A stretch of 59,367 nt of DNA, taken from NCBI GenBank assembly GCA_029780415.1, contig JAKOYN010000069.1, positions 1-59,367 on the forward strand, given 5' to 3'. Within the stretch, counting starts at the first letter, position 1, and each line of letters starts with the position of its first letter. The position numbers were made by a program, and so were the translations under genes. Shown here piece after piece: positions 1 through 8,791 of the stretch. The notes beneath the pieces are model-generated. The model was not told the DNA's origin and searched no databases. It saw only the letters and a list, made by a program, of their open reading frames with translations. The stretch is from RXIX01 sp003989075. GTDB lineage: Bacteria; Pseudomonadota; Gammaproteobacteria; Competibacterales; Competibacteraceae.

Positions 1-323
1 CTGCGCACCAGCGCCTGGTCGGCGGCGAGTCGCAACACAATATGCACTGGGTGCTCGGCACGAATCCGCTTGCGCAGCAGCTCCCGCTCCAACTCGGACC
101 AGGACCACTCCGCAACCCGCTCCAGCGATGCCGGACCATTGCGCTGCCGCGACAGAACCAGACCCTCCGGACCTGGTTCCAGAACCACCTGCCGGGCCAC
201 CCCCGACAGCGCACGGCGCAGGCGTGCCGGCAGCCACGCCAGCAAACCCTGGCGCCACCAGCGCCAGAAGGCGGCGAGGCTCCAGTCGGAACCAATCTTG
301 ACTTGCAGCTTCGATGCGCTCAC
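1..323 (-). CDS. gspL: Type II secretion system protein GspL (XpsL/PilN type), partial
   Basis: Last gene of the gsp run, cut by the left edge; 107 N-terminal codons are visible. The start is a GTG at 323, the first usable start after an in-frame stop at 336-338 and 63 bases past the gspK stop. The protein opens with MSASKLQVKIGSDW and a tryptophan- and arginine-rich stretch (FWRWWRQ, LPARLRRAL). This resembles the short cytoplasmic start of Xanthomonas XpsL-type GspL proteins, which carry a PilN-like membrane domain further on, rather than the long actin-like N-terminus of enteric GspL. GspL is the inner-membrane platform protein that recruits the GspE ATPase. The assignment rests mainly on its position after gspK; the membrane segment lies outside the window. 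Confidence 0.72.
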   Translation of the reverse strand, partial: MSASKLQVKIGSDWSLAAFWRWWRQGLLAWLPARLRRALSGVARQVVLEPGPEGLVLSRQRNGPASLERVAEWSWSELERELLRKRIRAEHPVHIVLRLAADQALVR

Positions 324-386
324 GAATACCCACGTCTATAGGAAAACACCATTACCCGACCGCCGCCGCACGTCTGGAGCATAAAC

Positions 387-1283
387 CTAGCGCGCCGGAT
401 ACCAGGACAGCGTGCGCGCTGCCTGTCCCGGCGGCGGATTGCGGGTCGTGGCCACGACCTCAACGCCCGCGACGGTGCCGGCGCCGGTCTCAGCCAGGGC
501 AGTGATATGATAACTGCCCGATTGGCTGCCGGAAAAAAAAGATTGCTGCTCATCCACGGTTGGCAGCGGCGGCGCGATCCCCTCGCCAGCAGTACGGACA
601 CGTGCGGCGCTGTAATCGGCCAGCGCCTGCTCATTCAGTCCGGTCACCGCCTGCAGCGTCGCCACCGTAGCCAGCAGCGGATTGATACCGGAGATGCGCG
701 TTGCCACAGTCGCCTGCGCGGCCAGACGCCGGGCGATTTCCGGATCCAGACCCAGCACCTGCTGCAACTCCTCGACGCTTTCAAACGGCGCATTCTTGGG
801 ACCGACGCGACCGGCGGCCTGATAGGCGGCGCTCTCAGCGCCCTGCGGGCGTGGCTCGTCATCGGGATCGCGCCAGTCATCGATCGCCGCTACCAGCCGC
901 TCCAGATCACCCTCGGCGACACCGAGATTGCGCAATACCTGCTGCAGCATGCGCGGGTCGGCCTTGTTTAGATTGATACGCCCGGCGGCGTCCTCAATGC
1001 TGATCCGCACCCGATGCTCACCAAAGCGCCAGTCACGCCAGTCACCGTTAGCCGGCCAGTTGCGCTGGCTCTCCGGATCGCGCTGCCAGGCCAGGGCATA
1101 GGCCACGCCCGCCTCGGCCAGGGCCCGCGCCTGCGCGCGCTCGACCGCGCCGGTTGCCAGCCGGGTCTCGACGCGCATCGAATAGGCAAAGGCGCCCGCC
1201 ATCACCGCCAGCAGGGTTACGATCCACAGCACGATCACCAGCACCATACCGCGCGACTGCGGCTTGCAGACTCGCCGCTTCAC
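387..1283 (-). CDS. gspK: Type II secretion minor pseudopilin GspK
   Basis: Large minor pseudopilin, 298 aa, that caps the tip of the periplasmic pseudopilus together with GspI and GspJ. The GTG at 1283 overlaps the gspJ stop (GTGA), so the longer upstream reading frame was rejected. A short basic leader ends in QSRG, followed by the hydrophobic helix MVLVIVLWIVTLLAVM. There is no glutamate at position +5 after the prepilin cleavage glycine; loss of Glu+5 is the hallmark of GspK among pseudopilins. The body has the family's helical insert (AGVAYALAWQRD, INLNKADPRML, LDDWRDPDDE-like segment). TAG stop at 387-389. Confidence 0.92.
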   Translation of the reverse strand: MKRRVCKPQSRGMVLVIVLWIVTLLAVMAGAFAYSMRVETRLATGAVERAQARALAEAGVAYALAWQRDPESQRNWPANGDWRDWRFGEHRVRISIEDAAGRINLNKADPRMLQQVLRNLGVAEGDLERLVAAIDDWRDPDDEPRPQGAESAAYQAAGRVGPKNAPFESVEELQQVLGLDPEIARRLAAQATVATRISGINPLLATVATLQAVTGLNEQALADYSAARVRTAGEGIAPPLPTVDEQQSFFSGSQSGSYHITALAETGAGTVAGVEVVATTRNPPPGQAARTLSWYPAR

Positions 1284-1906
1284 AGTTGTACGCCTTCGCT
1301 CAGCGCCACCACCAGATCCGGCCACGGCACACCCTCCAGATTCAGGTTCAGGCGCACCAGCAGCGGCCGCCGCTCGGGGTTGGCCCACTCACTGCGCCAG
1401 CGCGGTGGCTGTGGATTGTTCTGTTCCACTTCGGCGCCAAAATAACCCCACTCCACCGCTGTAACGCCCTTAAGCAAAACCGTTTCCCGTTCCTCGCCGG
1501 CCTGCGGATCGGTAGGCAGGTAGGGACGCCAGCGTAACAGCAACTGGCCGTCGCGGGTTTCCAGCCGCAGCCGGTACAGGCCACCCTGGCCCAGGTGCGC
1601 CAGCATCGGCACCACGAATTCGACCGTTTCCGCATCGCCGCGAAAGGCCACGGTCCGGGTCTGCTGCGGACCCGGCCCTTCCATCTGATACACGGTCAGT
1701 GATTGCAGCAGTTGGCGACGCAGGAAATCCTGCACCAGACGCAGGCGATTGGTGGCCTCGGCGCGCCGCTCGCCGCTGTCCCAGCCATTCAGCCCCAGGC
1801 GCAGACCGCTGTAGAGCAGCACCAGCACCAGACCCATCAGGGTGATGGCCACCACCAGTTCCAGCAGGGTAAAGCCGGTCTGCCGCCGACTGCGTCCGGC
1901 ATGCAT
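1280..1906 (-). CDS. gspJ: Type II secretion minor pseudopilin GspJ
   Basis: Minor pseudopilin of the pseudopilus tip, 208 aa. The ATG at 1906 overlaps the gspI stop by one base (TGATG), which decides the start over the longer frame beginning at 1987. The prepilin motif is RRQTG followed by FTLLELVVAITLMGLVLVLL, with Glu+5 present, so it should be processed and methylated by the prepilin peptidase (not in the window). The rest contains the family features LRLGLNGWD, FLRRQLLQS and the C-terminal phrase LVRLNLNLEG. Translation is coupled to gspI upstream and gspK downstream. Confidence 0.92.
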   Translation of the reverse strand: MHAGRSRRQTGFTLLELVVAITLMGLVLVLLYSGLRLGLNGWDSGERRAEATNRLRLVQDFLRRQLLQSLTVYQMEGPGPQQTRTVAFRGDAETVEFVVPMLAHLGQGGLYRLRLETRDGQLLLRWRPYLPTDPQAGEERETVLLKGVTAVEWGYFGAEVEQNNPQPPRWRSEWANPERRPLLVRLNLNLEGVPWPDLVVALSEGVQL

Positions 1907-2316
1907 CAGCGTCCATCCACAGTCGCGACAGGCGCCAGTTTCAGGGTTTCCAGCCGCACCGACCGGGTCTGCATCAGTCCTGCCCACGACACTTCCACCT
2001 CCACCCGATAGGCACGCACCCGGGTTTTCTCCACATCGGGCAGACCTTCGCTATAGGTACTGATCACGCTGCGCCATGAAAACTGCTCATTGACCGGACC
2101 GCTGCGCTCGCCATCGACCAGGGGCACCTCGGTGCCAATCGCCGCCAGAATCGATTCGGCATAGAGCGTCGCCCGGGTATAGTCATCACTGATGCCAGCA
2201 TTGCGCAGGCCATTGGCAAACACCTGCAGCAGCACGCCCAGCGATACGCTGAGAATGGCAAAGGCCACCAGCACCTCCAGCAGGGAAAAACCGCGCTGCC
2301 GATCCGCCGCACTCAT
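1906..2316 (-). CDS. gspI: Type II secretion minor pseudopilin GspI
   Basis: Minor pseudopilin that nucleates the tip complex with GspJ and GspK; 136 aa, a normal family length. The prepilin motif is RQRG then FSLLEVLVAFAILSVSLGVL, with Glu+5. The ATG at 2316 overlaps the gspH stop by four bases (ATGA), and the gene ends one base inside gspJ. The conserved post-helix phrase ATLYAESILA, seen in GspI proteins, follows at about residue 45. Confidence 0.93.
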   Translation of the reverse strand: MSAADRQRGFSLLEVLVAFAILSVSLGVLLQVFANGLRNAGISDDYTRATLYAESILAAIGTEVPLVDGERSGPVNEQFSWRSVISTYSEGLPDVEKTRVRAYRVEVEVSWAGLMQTRSVRLETLKLAPVATVDGR

Positions 2317-2789
2317 CGGGGCGCGTCCTGTTCGATGATGGCGATGGCACCCGTGAGCCAGTCAACAGTTACCCGATAGCTCAACCGGGCATTCGCGACC
2401 GTGATCGCCCCGCCCGTGGAACTACCATCAGGGAAAAAGCGGATACTGCCTGCCGCGCGGTCATTCACTTCCACCTCGGCGGTGTCGAGGGTAAGAGCCA
2501 CATCAGCCGGCAAGGCGATAGTGCGCGGATCACCACTGACCGCGAAGCGATGCGCGGCCAGGTCCAGGGTCAGCAGCGCATCCCGCCGGGAGCTAATGGC
2601 CTCATTACGGGCATTACGCAAGCCGGCGGCCAGTTGCCGCGCCGCACCACGCAACTCGGTCGCGCCGCTCATCCCGGACAGCAGCGGCGGCACCAGCGCC
2701 ACCAGCAGCACCCCGATCACCAGCGCCACCAGGATTTCCAGCAGGGTAAAACCGCGCTGCCCGCTTCGATCCGCCCGCATCCGCGTCAC
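2313..2789 (-). CDS. gspH: Type II secretion minor pseudopilin GspH
   Basis: Minor pseudopilin thought to link the tip complex to the GspG shaft; 158 aa. The prepilin motif GQRG then FTLLEILVALVIGVLLVALV is preceded by a short basic leader. The start is GTG at 2789 (10 bases after the gspG stop), with ATG 2780 as the alternative; both give the same mature protein. Conserved GspH/FimT features follow: RQLAAGLRNARNEAISSRRD and the beta-rich phrase IRFFPDGSSTGG. Confidence 0.92.
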   Translation of the reverse strand: MTRMRADRSGQRGFTLLEILVALVIGVLLVALVPPLLSGMSGATELRGAARQLAAGLRNARNEAISSRRDALLTLDLAAHRFAVSGDPRTIALPADVALTLDTAEVEVNDRAAGSIRFFPDGSSTGGAITVANARLSYRVTVDWLTGAIAIIEQDAPR

Positions 2790-2799
2790 GCGTCACCGT

Positions 2800-3234
2800 T
2801 TACTGCCAGCCCAATACATCCTGATTTTCGCCATCGCCGCCCTCGGCGTTATCAGCACCCAGCGAATACAGGTCAAAGGCACCGTGCTGGCCGGGCACGC
2901 GGTACTGGTAGTCATTGCCCCAGGGATCCTTGGGAATCAGGTTCTTGCGCAGGTACGGGCCGTTCCAGCGATTCGCGCCCGGCGGCTGCATCACCAGCGC
3001 CTGCAGGCCCTCGTTGCTGTTTGGGTAGCGGCCCATATCCAGGCGGAAGGCATCCAGCGCGGTGCTGAAATCCTCAATCTGCAACTTGGCGGTCTTGGTG
3101 TTGGCGCCGCCGAGGTATTTCATGACCTGCGGCCCGACCAGTCCAGCCAGCAGACCGAGGATCACCAGCACCACCAGCAGCTCAATCAGGGTGAAGCCGC
3201 GCGCGCGGCGGAGAGGGTTCTGCTTCATTGGCAT
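2800..3234 (-). CDS. gspG: Type II secretion major pseudopilin GspG
   Basis: Major pseudopilin that polymerises into the periplasmic pseudopilus driving secretion; about 144 aa. The leader RARG is followed by FTLIELLVVLVILGLLAGLV with Glu+5. The C-terminal calcium site is recognisable: DPWGNDYQYRVPG, then LYSLGADNAEGG. The start was set at ATG 3234, with ATG 3228 equally possible; the longer frame from 3297 would give an atypical 20-residue extension. An 89-base gap separates it from gspF, the longest gap in this gene run. Confidence 0.95.
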   Translation of the reverse strand: MPMKQNPLRRARGFTLIELLVVLVILGLLAGLVGPQVMKYLGGANTKTAKLQIEDFSTALDAFRLDMGRYPNSNEGLQALVMQPPGANRWNGPYLRKNLIPKDPWGNDYQYRVPGQHGAFDLYSLGADNAEGGDGENQDVLGWQ

Positions 3235-3323
3235 CCATCTCAAAAGGTTTAAAAGACAAAGGGTGAAAGGCCAAAGGTCAAACGCGGCGCGCGGCACGCC
3301 CTGCGCCTTTCACCTTTTGCCTC

Positions 3324-4544
3324 TCAAAACGCCAGTTCATTCAGACTGAGGATCGCTACCAGGATCGACATGATGATGCCGGCGATGACCACGCCCAGTC
3401 CCAGAATCAGCGCCGGCTCCAGCAGGGTCAGCAGGCGCTTGACCGCAGTCTGCACCTCACCGTCATAGGTATCGGCGACCTGCAGCAGCATCTCCTGCAA
3501 CTGGCCGGTTTCCTCACCCACGCGGATCATCTGCACGGCCAGCTTGGGAAAATCGCCGGCCTCCAGCAGCGGATCGGCCAGACCACGCCCGGTCTTGACG
3601 TGCTCGGCAACCTCGCCCAGCGCCGCCGCCAGCACTTGATTGCTCAAAGTCTCGCGCACGATGGTCAGCGCATTGAGCAGCGACACGCCATTGCCCAGCA
3701 GAGTGCCCAGGGTCCGCGACAGGCGCGCGGTTTCCACCTTGGCGATCAGGTCGCCAAACAGCGGCAGGCGCAGAAACCAGCGATCCCAGCGGGCGCGGCT
3801 GGCCGGGCGGCTCATCTGTTGGCGCAGCAACGCCACCAGCAGCACGACCCCGATCGCTCCAACCCAGCCGTAATGGCGCAGACCATCGCCCAGGGCAATC
3901 ACAATCTGCGTGGCCAGCGGCAGCGCCTTGCCGGCATCGGCAAAGAGGCGCTGGAACTGCGGCACCACGAAGGTCAGCAGGATAATCACCGACAGTGCCG
4001 ACACCGACAACAGGATCATCGGGTAGATCAGCGCCGAGGTCACGGTCTCGCGCAGCGCCTGCGAACGCTCCAGAAAATCGGTCAGGCGCTTGAGCACCAC
4101 GTCCAGCGCACCGCCCACTTCGCCGGCGCGGATCATGTTCAGGTAGAAGCGCGAGAACGCCCCCTGCATCTCCAGAGCATCAGCCAGATTCGAGCCACCG
4201 CGCACCCTTTCCTGCACCCGCTCAAGCAGGGCCTTGGCCTGTTGGTCATCACTGACGCCGATCAGGATGGTCAGCGCCCGATCCAGCGGCATGCCGGCAT
4301 GCAGCAGATTGCCCAACTGCTGGGTGAGCAACAGCACCGTCTTACGCGAGAGTGCCCGGCTTTTGCTGAACAGTGGCTGACCCCATCCACCGCCCAGCAG
4401 ACCGCCCCTGGCCTCGCTGACCGCCAGCGGCAGCAGGCCACGATCACGCAAGTGCTCAACTGCGGCCTCCGCGCTGGGCGCTTCGATCGCATCGCGCAGC
4501 ACCTCGCCGGCGCTGTCTACGGCCTCATAGCGATAGCGCGGCAT
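3324..4544 (-). CDS. gspF: Type II secretion inner-membrane platform protein GspF
   Basis: Polytopic inner-membrane protein (406 aa, normal length) that couples the GspE ATPase to pseudopilus assembly. It begins with the family signature MPRYRYEAVDSAGEV and has two T2SSF domains, each with the conserved motif around GMPLDRAL and GVSLLNAL. Hydrophobic segments occur near residues 170-200 (YPMILLSVSALSVIILLTFV), 220-240 and at the C-terminus (ILGLGVVIAGIIMSILVAIL). The ATG follows the gspE stop immediately (TAAATG), indicating translational coupling. Confidence 0.96.
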   Translation of the reverse strand: MPRYRYEAVDSAGEVLRDAIEAPSAEAAVEHLRDRGLLPLAVSEARGGLLGGGWGQPLFSKSRALSRKTVLLLTQQLGNLLHAGMPLDRALTILIGVSDDQQAKALLERVQERVRGGSNLADALEMQGAFSRFYLNMIRAGEVGGALDVVLKRLTDFLERSQALRETVTSALIYPMILLSVSALSVIILLTFVVPQFQRLFADAGKALPLATQIVIALGDGLRHYGWVGAIGVVLLVALLRQQMSRPASRARWDRWFLRLPLFGDLIAKVETARLSRTLGTLLGNGVSLLNALTIVRETLSNQVLAAALGEVAEHVKTGRGLADPLLEAGDFPKLAVQMIRVGEETGQLQEMLLQVADTYDGEVQTAVKRLLTLLEPALILGLGVVIAGIIMSILVAILSLNELAF

Positions 4545-6254
4545 TTACACGGTGTCCTGTTCCTGCTGGGTGGTCACACGCAGCACTTCCTCGATGGTGG
4601 TCAGACCGGCCACCGCCTTGCGCAAGCCATCCTCGTACATGGTGTCCATGCCCTCGCGCTGCGCCTCGGCCTGCAGTTGACCGGCATCGGCATGTTTGAG
4701 CACCAGCCGGCGCAGCGCATCGCTCATCACCAGAAATTCCATGATCGCCGCCCGGCCACGATAGCCGGTACCACCGCAGTGCTCACAGCCGACCGGCTGA
4801 TACAGGGTGATGGCGGGCGAATCGCTGAAGCGCTGCAGGCGCAGCTCCGCGACCAGCTCCGGCAGGGCCGGATAGGGCTGGCGGCAATGCCGGCACAGCA
4901 ATCGCACCAGGCGCTGGGCGAGAATGCCGCTGATGGTTGAGGTCAGCAGATAGTCATCGACGCCCATGTCGAGCAGGCGGGTCACGCTGCCGGCGGCGTC
5001 GTTGGTGTGCAGGGTGGACAGCACCAGATGCCCGGTCAGCGCCGATTGCACGGCAATGCCGGCGGTTTCCAGATCGCGCATTTCGCCGATCATGATCACG
5101 TCCGGATCCTGGCGGACGATGGCGCGCAGGGCGCTGGCGAAGGTCAGATTGATCTGCGGCTTGGCCTGAATCTGGTTGATGCCTTCCAGTTGATACTCAA
5201 CCGGATCCTCGACGGTGAGAATCTTGCGCTCCGGGGTATTGAGGGTTTGCAGCGCCGTGTACAGCGTCGTGGTCTTGCCGCTGCCGGTCGGTCCGGTCAC
5301 CAGCAGAATGCCGTGCGGCAGATCCAGCACCTGGCGAAAACGCTTGAGCATCGTCGGGCTGAAGCCGAGCACCTCGAAATCCAGCACCACGCTGGCCTTG
5401 TCGAGGATGCGCATCACCACGCTTTCCCCCCACAGGGTCGGCACGGTGGACACGCGCAGGTCGATTTCCTTGCCCTGTGCACGCAACTGGATGCGCCCGT
5501 CCTGCGGCAGGCGCCGCTCGGCGATATTCAGCTTGGCCATGATCTTGATGCGCGAGATCACCGCCGCTGACAGGCGCGATGGTGGCGATTCCACCTCGCG
5601 CAACACGCCATCGACCCGATAACGCACCTTGAGCCGGTTCTCGAACGGCTCGATGTGGATATCCGAGGCGCGCGATTCCACGGCGCGGGCGATCATCAGA
5701 TTGACCAGGCGGATCACCGGCGCTTCGCTGGCCAGATCCTTGAGATGCTGGATCTGCTCCTCGTCGGTCAGATCCTCGGCCAGGCCGATGGAATCGACGA
5801 TCTGGCCCATGGCAGAGCGGCCACTGCCGTACAGGCGTTCGAAGGCCACTTCCAGTTCCGAGGGAATCGCCACCCGCGGCAGGATGGTCTTGCCGGTGGC
5901 CAGCCGCAGCGCGCCCAGGACATAGTCGTCGGTAGGATTGGCCAGCGCCACCACCAGACCCTGTGCCTCCTCGGCCAGCGGAATGGCGCGCGCATCCTTG
6001 AAAAAGCGCGGCGACACCTCGCGGTCGAGCACCGGCGTATCCGGATAATCAGCCGGGCGTACCAGCGGCAGTTGCAACTGCGCTGCCAGGGCTTCGGCCA
6101 TGTCGCGCTCTGAAACCAGCCCGAGCTTGACCAGCAGGATATCCAGGGGTTCACCGCTGCCTTCCTGCACGCGCCGGGCACGCTGCAGGTCGGCTTCGGT
6201 CAGTTTCTGCTGGGCGACCAGCAGATGGCCAAGATCAGCGGACATGGGCAACAC
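4545..6254 (-). CDS. gspE: Type II secretion assembly ATPase GspE
   Basis: Cytoplasmic hexameric ATPase powering pseudopilus growth; 569 aa. The N-terminal MshEN/T2SSE_N domain (residues 1-150) is followed by the ATPase core with Walker A GPTGSGKTTTLY, an Asp box, Walker B DVIMIGEMRDLETA and the His box TGHLVLSTLHTND. The zinc-binding four-cysteine element of GspE is intact (CRHC and CEHCGGTGYRGR). The GTG at 6254 sits a few bases after a GAGG that overlaps the rfbD stop; ATG 6245 is possible but worse spaced. Only 6 bases separate it from rfbD, so the rhamnose genes and the secretion genes are probably co-transcribed. gspC and gspD are not seen; in Xps-type clusters gspD lies after gspN. Confidence 0.96.
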   Translation of the reverse strand: MLPMSADLGHLLVAQQKLTEADLQRARRVQEGSGEPLDILLVKLGLVSERDMAEALAAQLQLPLVRPADYPDTPVLDREVSPRFFKDARAIPLAEEAQGLVVALANPTDDYVLGALRLATGKTILPRVAIPSELEVAFERLYGSGRSAMGQIVDSIGLAEDLTDEEQIQHLKDLASEAPVIRLVNLMIARAVESRASDIHIEPFENRLKVRYRVDGVLREVESPPSRLSAAVISRIKIMAKLNIAERRLPQDGRIQLRAQGKEIDLRVSTVPTLWGESVVMRILDKASVVLDFEVLGFSPTMLKRFRQVLDLPHGILLVTGPTGSGKTTTLYTALQTLNTPERKILTVEDPVEYQLEGINQIQAKPQINLTFASALRAIVRQDPDVIMIGEMRDLETAGIAVQSALTGHLVLSTLHTNDAAGSVTRLLDMGVDDYLLTSTISGILAQRLVRLLCRHCRQPYPALPELVAELRLQRFSDSPAITLYQPVGCEHCGGTGYRGRAAIMEFLVMSDALRRLVLKHADAGQLQAEAQREGMDTMYEDGLRKAVAGLTTIEEVLRVTTQQEQDTV

Positions 6255-6260
6255 GCGGCC

Positions 6261-7139
6261 TCAGGCGCCTGCATCCAGCAGCGCGTCCAGCCCGGCCTGC
6301 CACGGACGCGGCCTGATGCCGAAACGGTCGGCAAGCTTGCTGCAATCCAGCACCGAGTTCAGCGGCCGGCGGGCCGGCGTTGGATAATCGGTGGTCGCGA
6401 TGGCGGTCACGCGCTGCACGGGCAGCGTCTCACGAGCGCGGGCACTGGCCACGATAGCGCTGGCGAAGCCGTGCCAACTGGTGAGCGGTGCGCCGCCATA
6501 GTGATAAATGCCCCAGGCGTCGCGGGCATCGATTTCGGCACTGCGCCCGGCCAGTTCCAGCAGCACATCGGCAATATCGCCGGCGAAGGTCGGACAGCCC
6601 TGCTGATCGGCGACCACACGCAGTTCCTCGCGCTCGCGGGCCAGACGCAGCATGGTCTTGACGAAGTTGTGACCGTGCACGCCAAACACCCAACTGACCC
6701 GCAGGATCAAATGCCGGGGCAGGATCTGGCGCACCGCTTCGTCGCCGGCCAGCTTGCTGGCGCCGTACACGCCCAACGGCGCCGGGGCATCGTTTTCAAG
6801 CCAGGGACCGGCCTTGCTGCCGTCATAGACGTAGTCGGTGGAAATATGCAGCAGCGGGATATGCAGGCGCTGACATGCGGCGGCCAGATGCGCCGGACCG
6901 TCGCGATTGACCGCAAAGGCCAGCGCCGGCTCCTGCTCGGCCTTGTCCACGGCGGTATAGGCGGCGGCGTTGATCAGCACATCGGCGCCGCTGGCAGCGA
7001 GCGCCGCGTCAACAGCGGCGGCATTGCTGATATCCAGCTCGGCCACATCCCAGGCCAGCACCTCATGACCCAGCAGCGGCGCGCGCCGGACCAGTTCCCA
7101 GCCGACCTGACCGCCGGCCCCGGTGACGATGATGCGCAT
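6261..7139 (-). CDS. rfbD: dTDP-4-dehydrorhamnose reductase RfbD
   Basis: Last step of dTDP-L-rhamnose synthesis: NAD(P)H-dependent reduction of dTDP-4-keto-L-rhamnose; 292 aa. It is an extended short-chain dehydrogenase with the N-terminal Rossmann motif VTGAGGQVG and the catalytic YGASK motif (Tyr/Lys) at about residue 125. Other family phrases are DVLINAAAYTAVDKAE and STDYVYDG. The start at ATG 7139 lies four bases after the rfbC stop. dTDP-rhamnose feeds LPS O-antigen or exopolysaccharide. Confidence 0.95.
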   Translation of the reverse strand: MRIIVTGAGGQVGWELVRRAPLLGHEVLAWDVAELDISNAAAVDAALAASGADVLINAAAYTAVDKAEQEPALAFAVNRDGPAHLAAACQRLHIPLLHISTDYVYDGSKAGPWLENDAPAPLGVYGASKLAGDEAVRQILPRHLILRVSWVFGVHGHNFVKTMLRLAREREELRVVADQQGCPTFAGDIADVLLELAGRSAEIDARDAWGIYHYGGAPLTSWHGFASAIVASARARETLPVQRVTAIATTDYPTPARRPLNSVLDCSKLADRFGIRPRPWQAGLDALLDAGA

Positions 7140-7143
7140 GCCT

Positions 7144-7701
7144 TCAGCCCTCGTAAATCGGCAGATTCTCGACGCTCTGCGCCGCCAGCCTTGGATTGGC
7201 CTGATCCTTGGCCGACAGCGTCACCTCGCGCAGCGGCCAGTCGATGCCGACATCGGGATCGTCCCAGGCAATGCCGCGCTCTGATTGCGGGTGATAGTAA
7301 TCGCTGCACTTGTAGAAGAAATCAGCCTCGTCGGACAGCACGCAGAAGCCGTGGGCGAAGCCGGGCGGTACATAGAGTTGTCGGTGTTCGATATCATCCA
7401 GCACGCAGCCAAACCAGCGGCCAAAGTGTGGCGAACCGCGCCGAATATCCACCGCCACATCGAACACTGCGCCGCGCGTCACCCAGACCAGCTTGCCCTG
7501 CGGCTGCACCAGTTGATAATGCAGGCCGCGCAGCACGCCGCGTCGCGAGCGCGAATGGTTATCCTGAACGAAACGCGCCGGCAGGCCGGCCTCGTGATAG
7601 CGCGTCGCCTGCCAGGTTTCCATGAAGAAGCCGCGCGCATCACCAAAAGCTTTCGGCTCCAGCAGCAGCACGCCGGGCAAACCGGTGTCGATGATGTTCA
7701 C
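7144..7701 (-). CDS. rfbC: dTDP-4-dehydrorhamnose 3,5-epimerase RfbC
   Basis: Converts dTDP-4-keto-6-deoxyglucose to dTDP-4-keto-L-rhamnose; 185 aa cupin-fold enzyme of normal length. Conserved active-site stretches are visible: FVQDNHSRSRRGVLRGLHYQ (catalytic His in GLHYQ), VFDVAVDIRRGSPHFG and YVPPGFAHGFCVL. The start is a GTG at 7701 overlapping the rfbA stop (GTGA). No rfbB (4,6-dehydratase) is in the window, so this cluster lacks one of the four pathway genes. Confidence 0.95.
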   Translation of the reverse strand: MNIIDTGLPGVLLLEPKAFGDARGFFMETWQATRYHEAGLPARFVQDNHSRSRRGVLRGLHYQLVQPQGKLVWVTRGAVFDVAVDIRRGSPHFGRWFGCVLDDIEHRQLYVPPGFAHGFCVLSDEADFFYKCSDYYHPQSERGIAWDDPDVGIDWPLREVTLSAKDQANPRLAAQSVENLPIYEG

Positions 7702-8582
7702 GATGCAATCCTCCGATCCAGCAGTTCGCGCAGATAGTCGCCGTAGCCGCTCTTGGCCAGTGGCGCGGCCAGACGCAGCAACTGCGCATCGTCAATAAAG
7801 CCCATCCGCCAGGCCACTTCCTCGGGGCAGGCGATTTTCAGGCCCTGGCGCTGTTCGACGACCTGCATGAAATTGGCCGCCGCCAGCAGCGATTCATGGG
7901 TGCCGGTGTCCAGCCAGGCATAGCCGCGGCCAAGCAGTTCCACATTGAGTTCGCCGCGCTCCAGGTAGACCTTGTTGACGTCGGTGATTTCCAGTTCGCC
8001 GCGCGGCGAGGGACGGATATTTCTGGCGACGTTGACCACGTCGTTATCGTAGAAATACAGACCGGTCACCGCGTAATTGGACTTGGGCGCCTTCGGCTTT
8101 TCCTCGATATCCATCGCCCGGCCGCTGGCGTCGAAACTGACCACGCCATAACGCTCCGGGTCGCGGACGTAATAGCCAAACACCGTTGCGCCCCGTTCGC
8201 GGCTGGCCGCGCGGCGCAGCACCGCCGACAAACCCTGGCCGTAGTAGATGTTGTCGCCGAGGATCAGGCAGGCCGGATCCTGGCCGATGAACTGTTCACC
8301 GATCAGGAAGGCCTGCGCCAGACCATCTGGGCTGGGTTGCGCGGCGTACTGGAAATTCACACCCCATTGGCTGCCATCGCCAAGCAGGGTCTGATAGGCC
8401 TCCTGATCGCGCGGGGTGGTGATGATGAGGATGTCGCGGATATCGGCCAGCAGCAGGGTGGCGACCGGGTAATAGATCATCGGCTTGTCGTAGACCGGCA
8501 TCAGCTGCTTGCTGACCGTGAGGGTCAACGGGTGCAACCGGGTGCCGGAACCGCCGGCGAGAATAATGCCTTTGTATGCCAT
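7698..8582 (-). CDS. rfbA: Glucose-1-phosphate thymidylyltransferase RfbA
   Basis: Makes dTDP-glucose from dTTP and glucose-1-phosphate, the first step to dTDP-rhamnose; 294 aa. The ATG at 8582 (MAYKG) directly precedes the nucleotide-binding signature GGSGTRLHPLT; the longer upstream frame adds a non-homologous extension and was discarded. Other family motifs: SKQLMPVYDKPMIYYP, ILGDNIYYG, WLDTGTHESL, and EEVAWRMGFID near the C-terminus. First gene of the run rfbA-rfbC-rfbD-gspE onward; the promoter should lie in the 209 bases between it and the rhlE stop. Confidence 0.96.
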   Translation of the reverse strand: MAYKGIILAGGSGTRLHPLTLTVSKQLMPVYDKPMIYYPVATLLLADIRDILIITTPRDQEAYQTLLGDGSQWGVNFQYAAQPSPDGLAQAFLIGEQFIGQDPACLILGDNIYYGQGLSAVLRRAASRERGATVFGYYVRDPERYGVVSFDASGRAMDIEEKPKAPKSNYAVTGLYFYDNDVVNVARNIRPSPRGELEITDVNKVYLERGELNVELLGRGYAWLDTGTHESLLAAANFMQVVEQRQGLKIACPEEVAWRMGFIDDAQLLRLAAPLAKSGYGDYLRELLDRRIAS

Positions 8583-8791
8583 GGCGCGCGGCTCGAACGG
8601 GCTGGGGTGGAAGCGGGCAAAAGCGTTAAGGCCCGGAATCTTACCCGCTTTCCCGCCCGGCTGCACTGCCGTTTCACCATCGCGGACGCAACGCAGCCGT
8701 TCGGGGCGGGCCTGACGAACCCCAAACGGCTGCTCGTGCCATCGGATGTGCTGCATTCACCCTGTGCTACGGCCGGGGTGAACGGAGTTGC

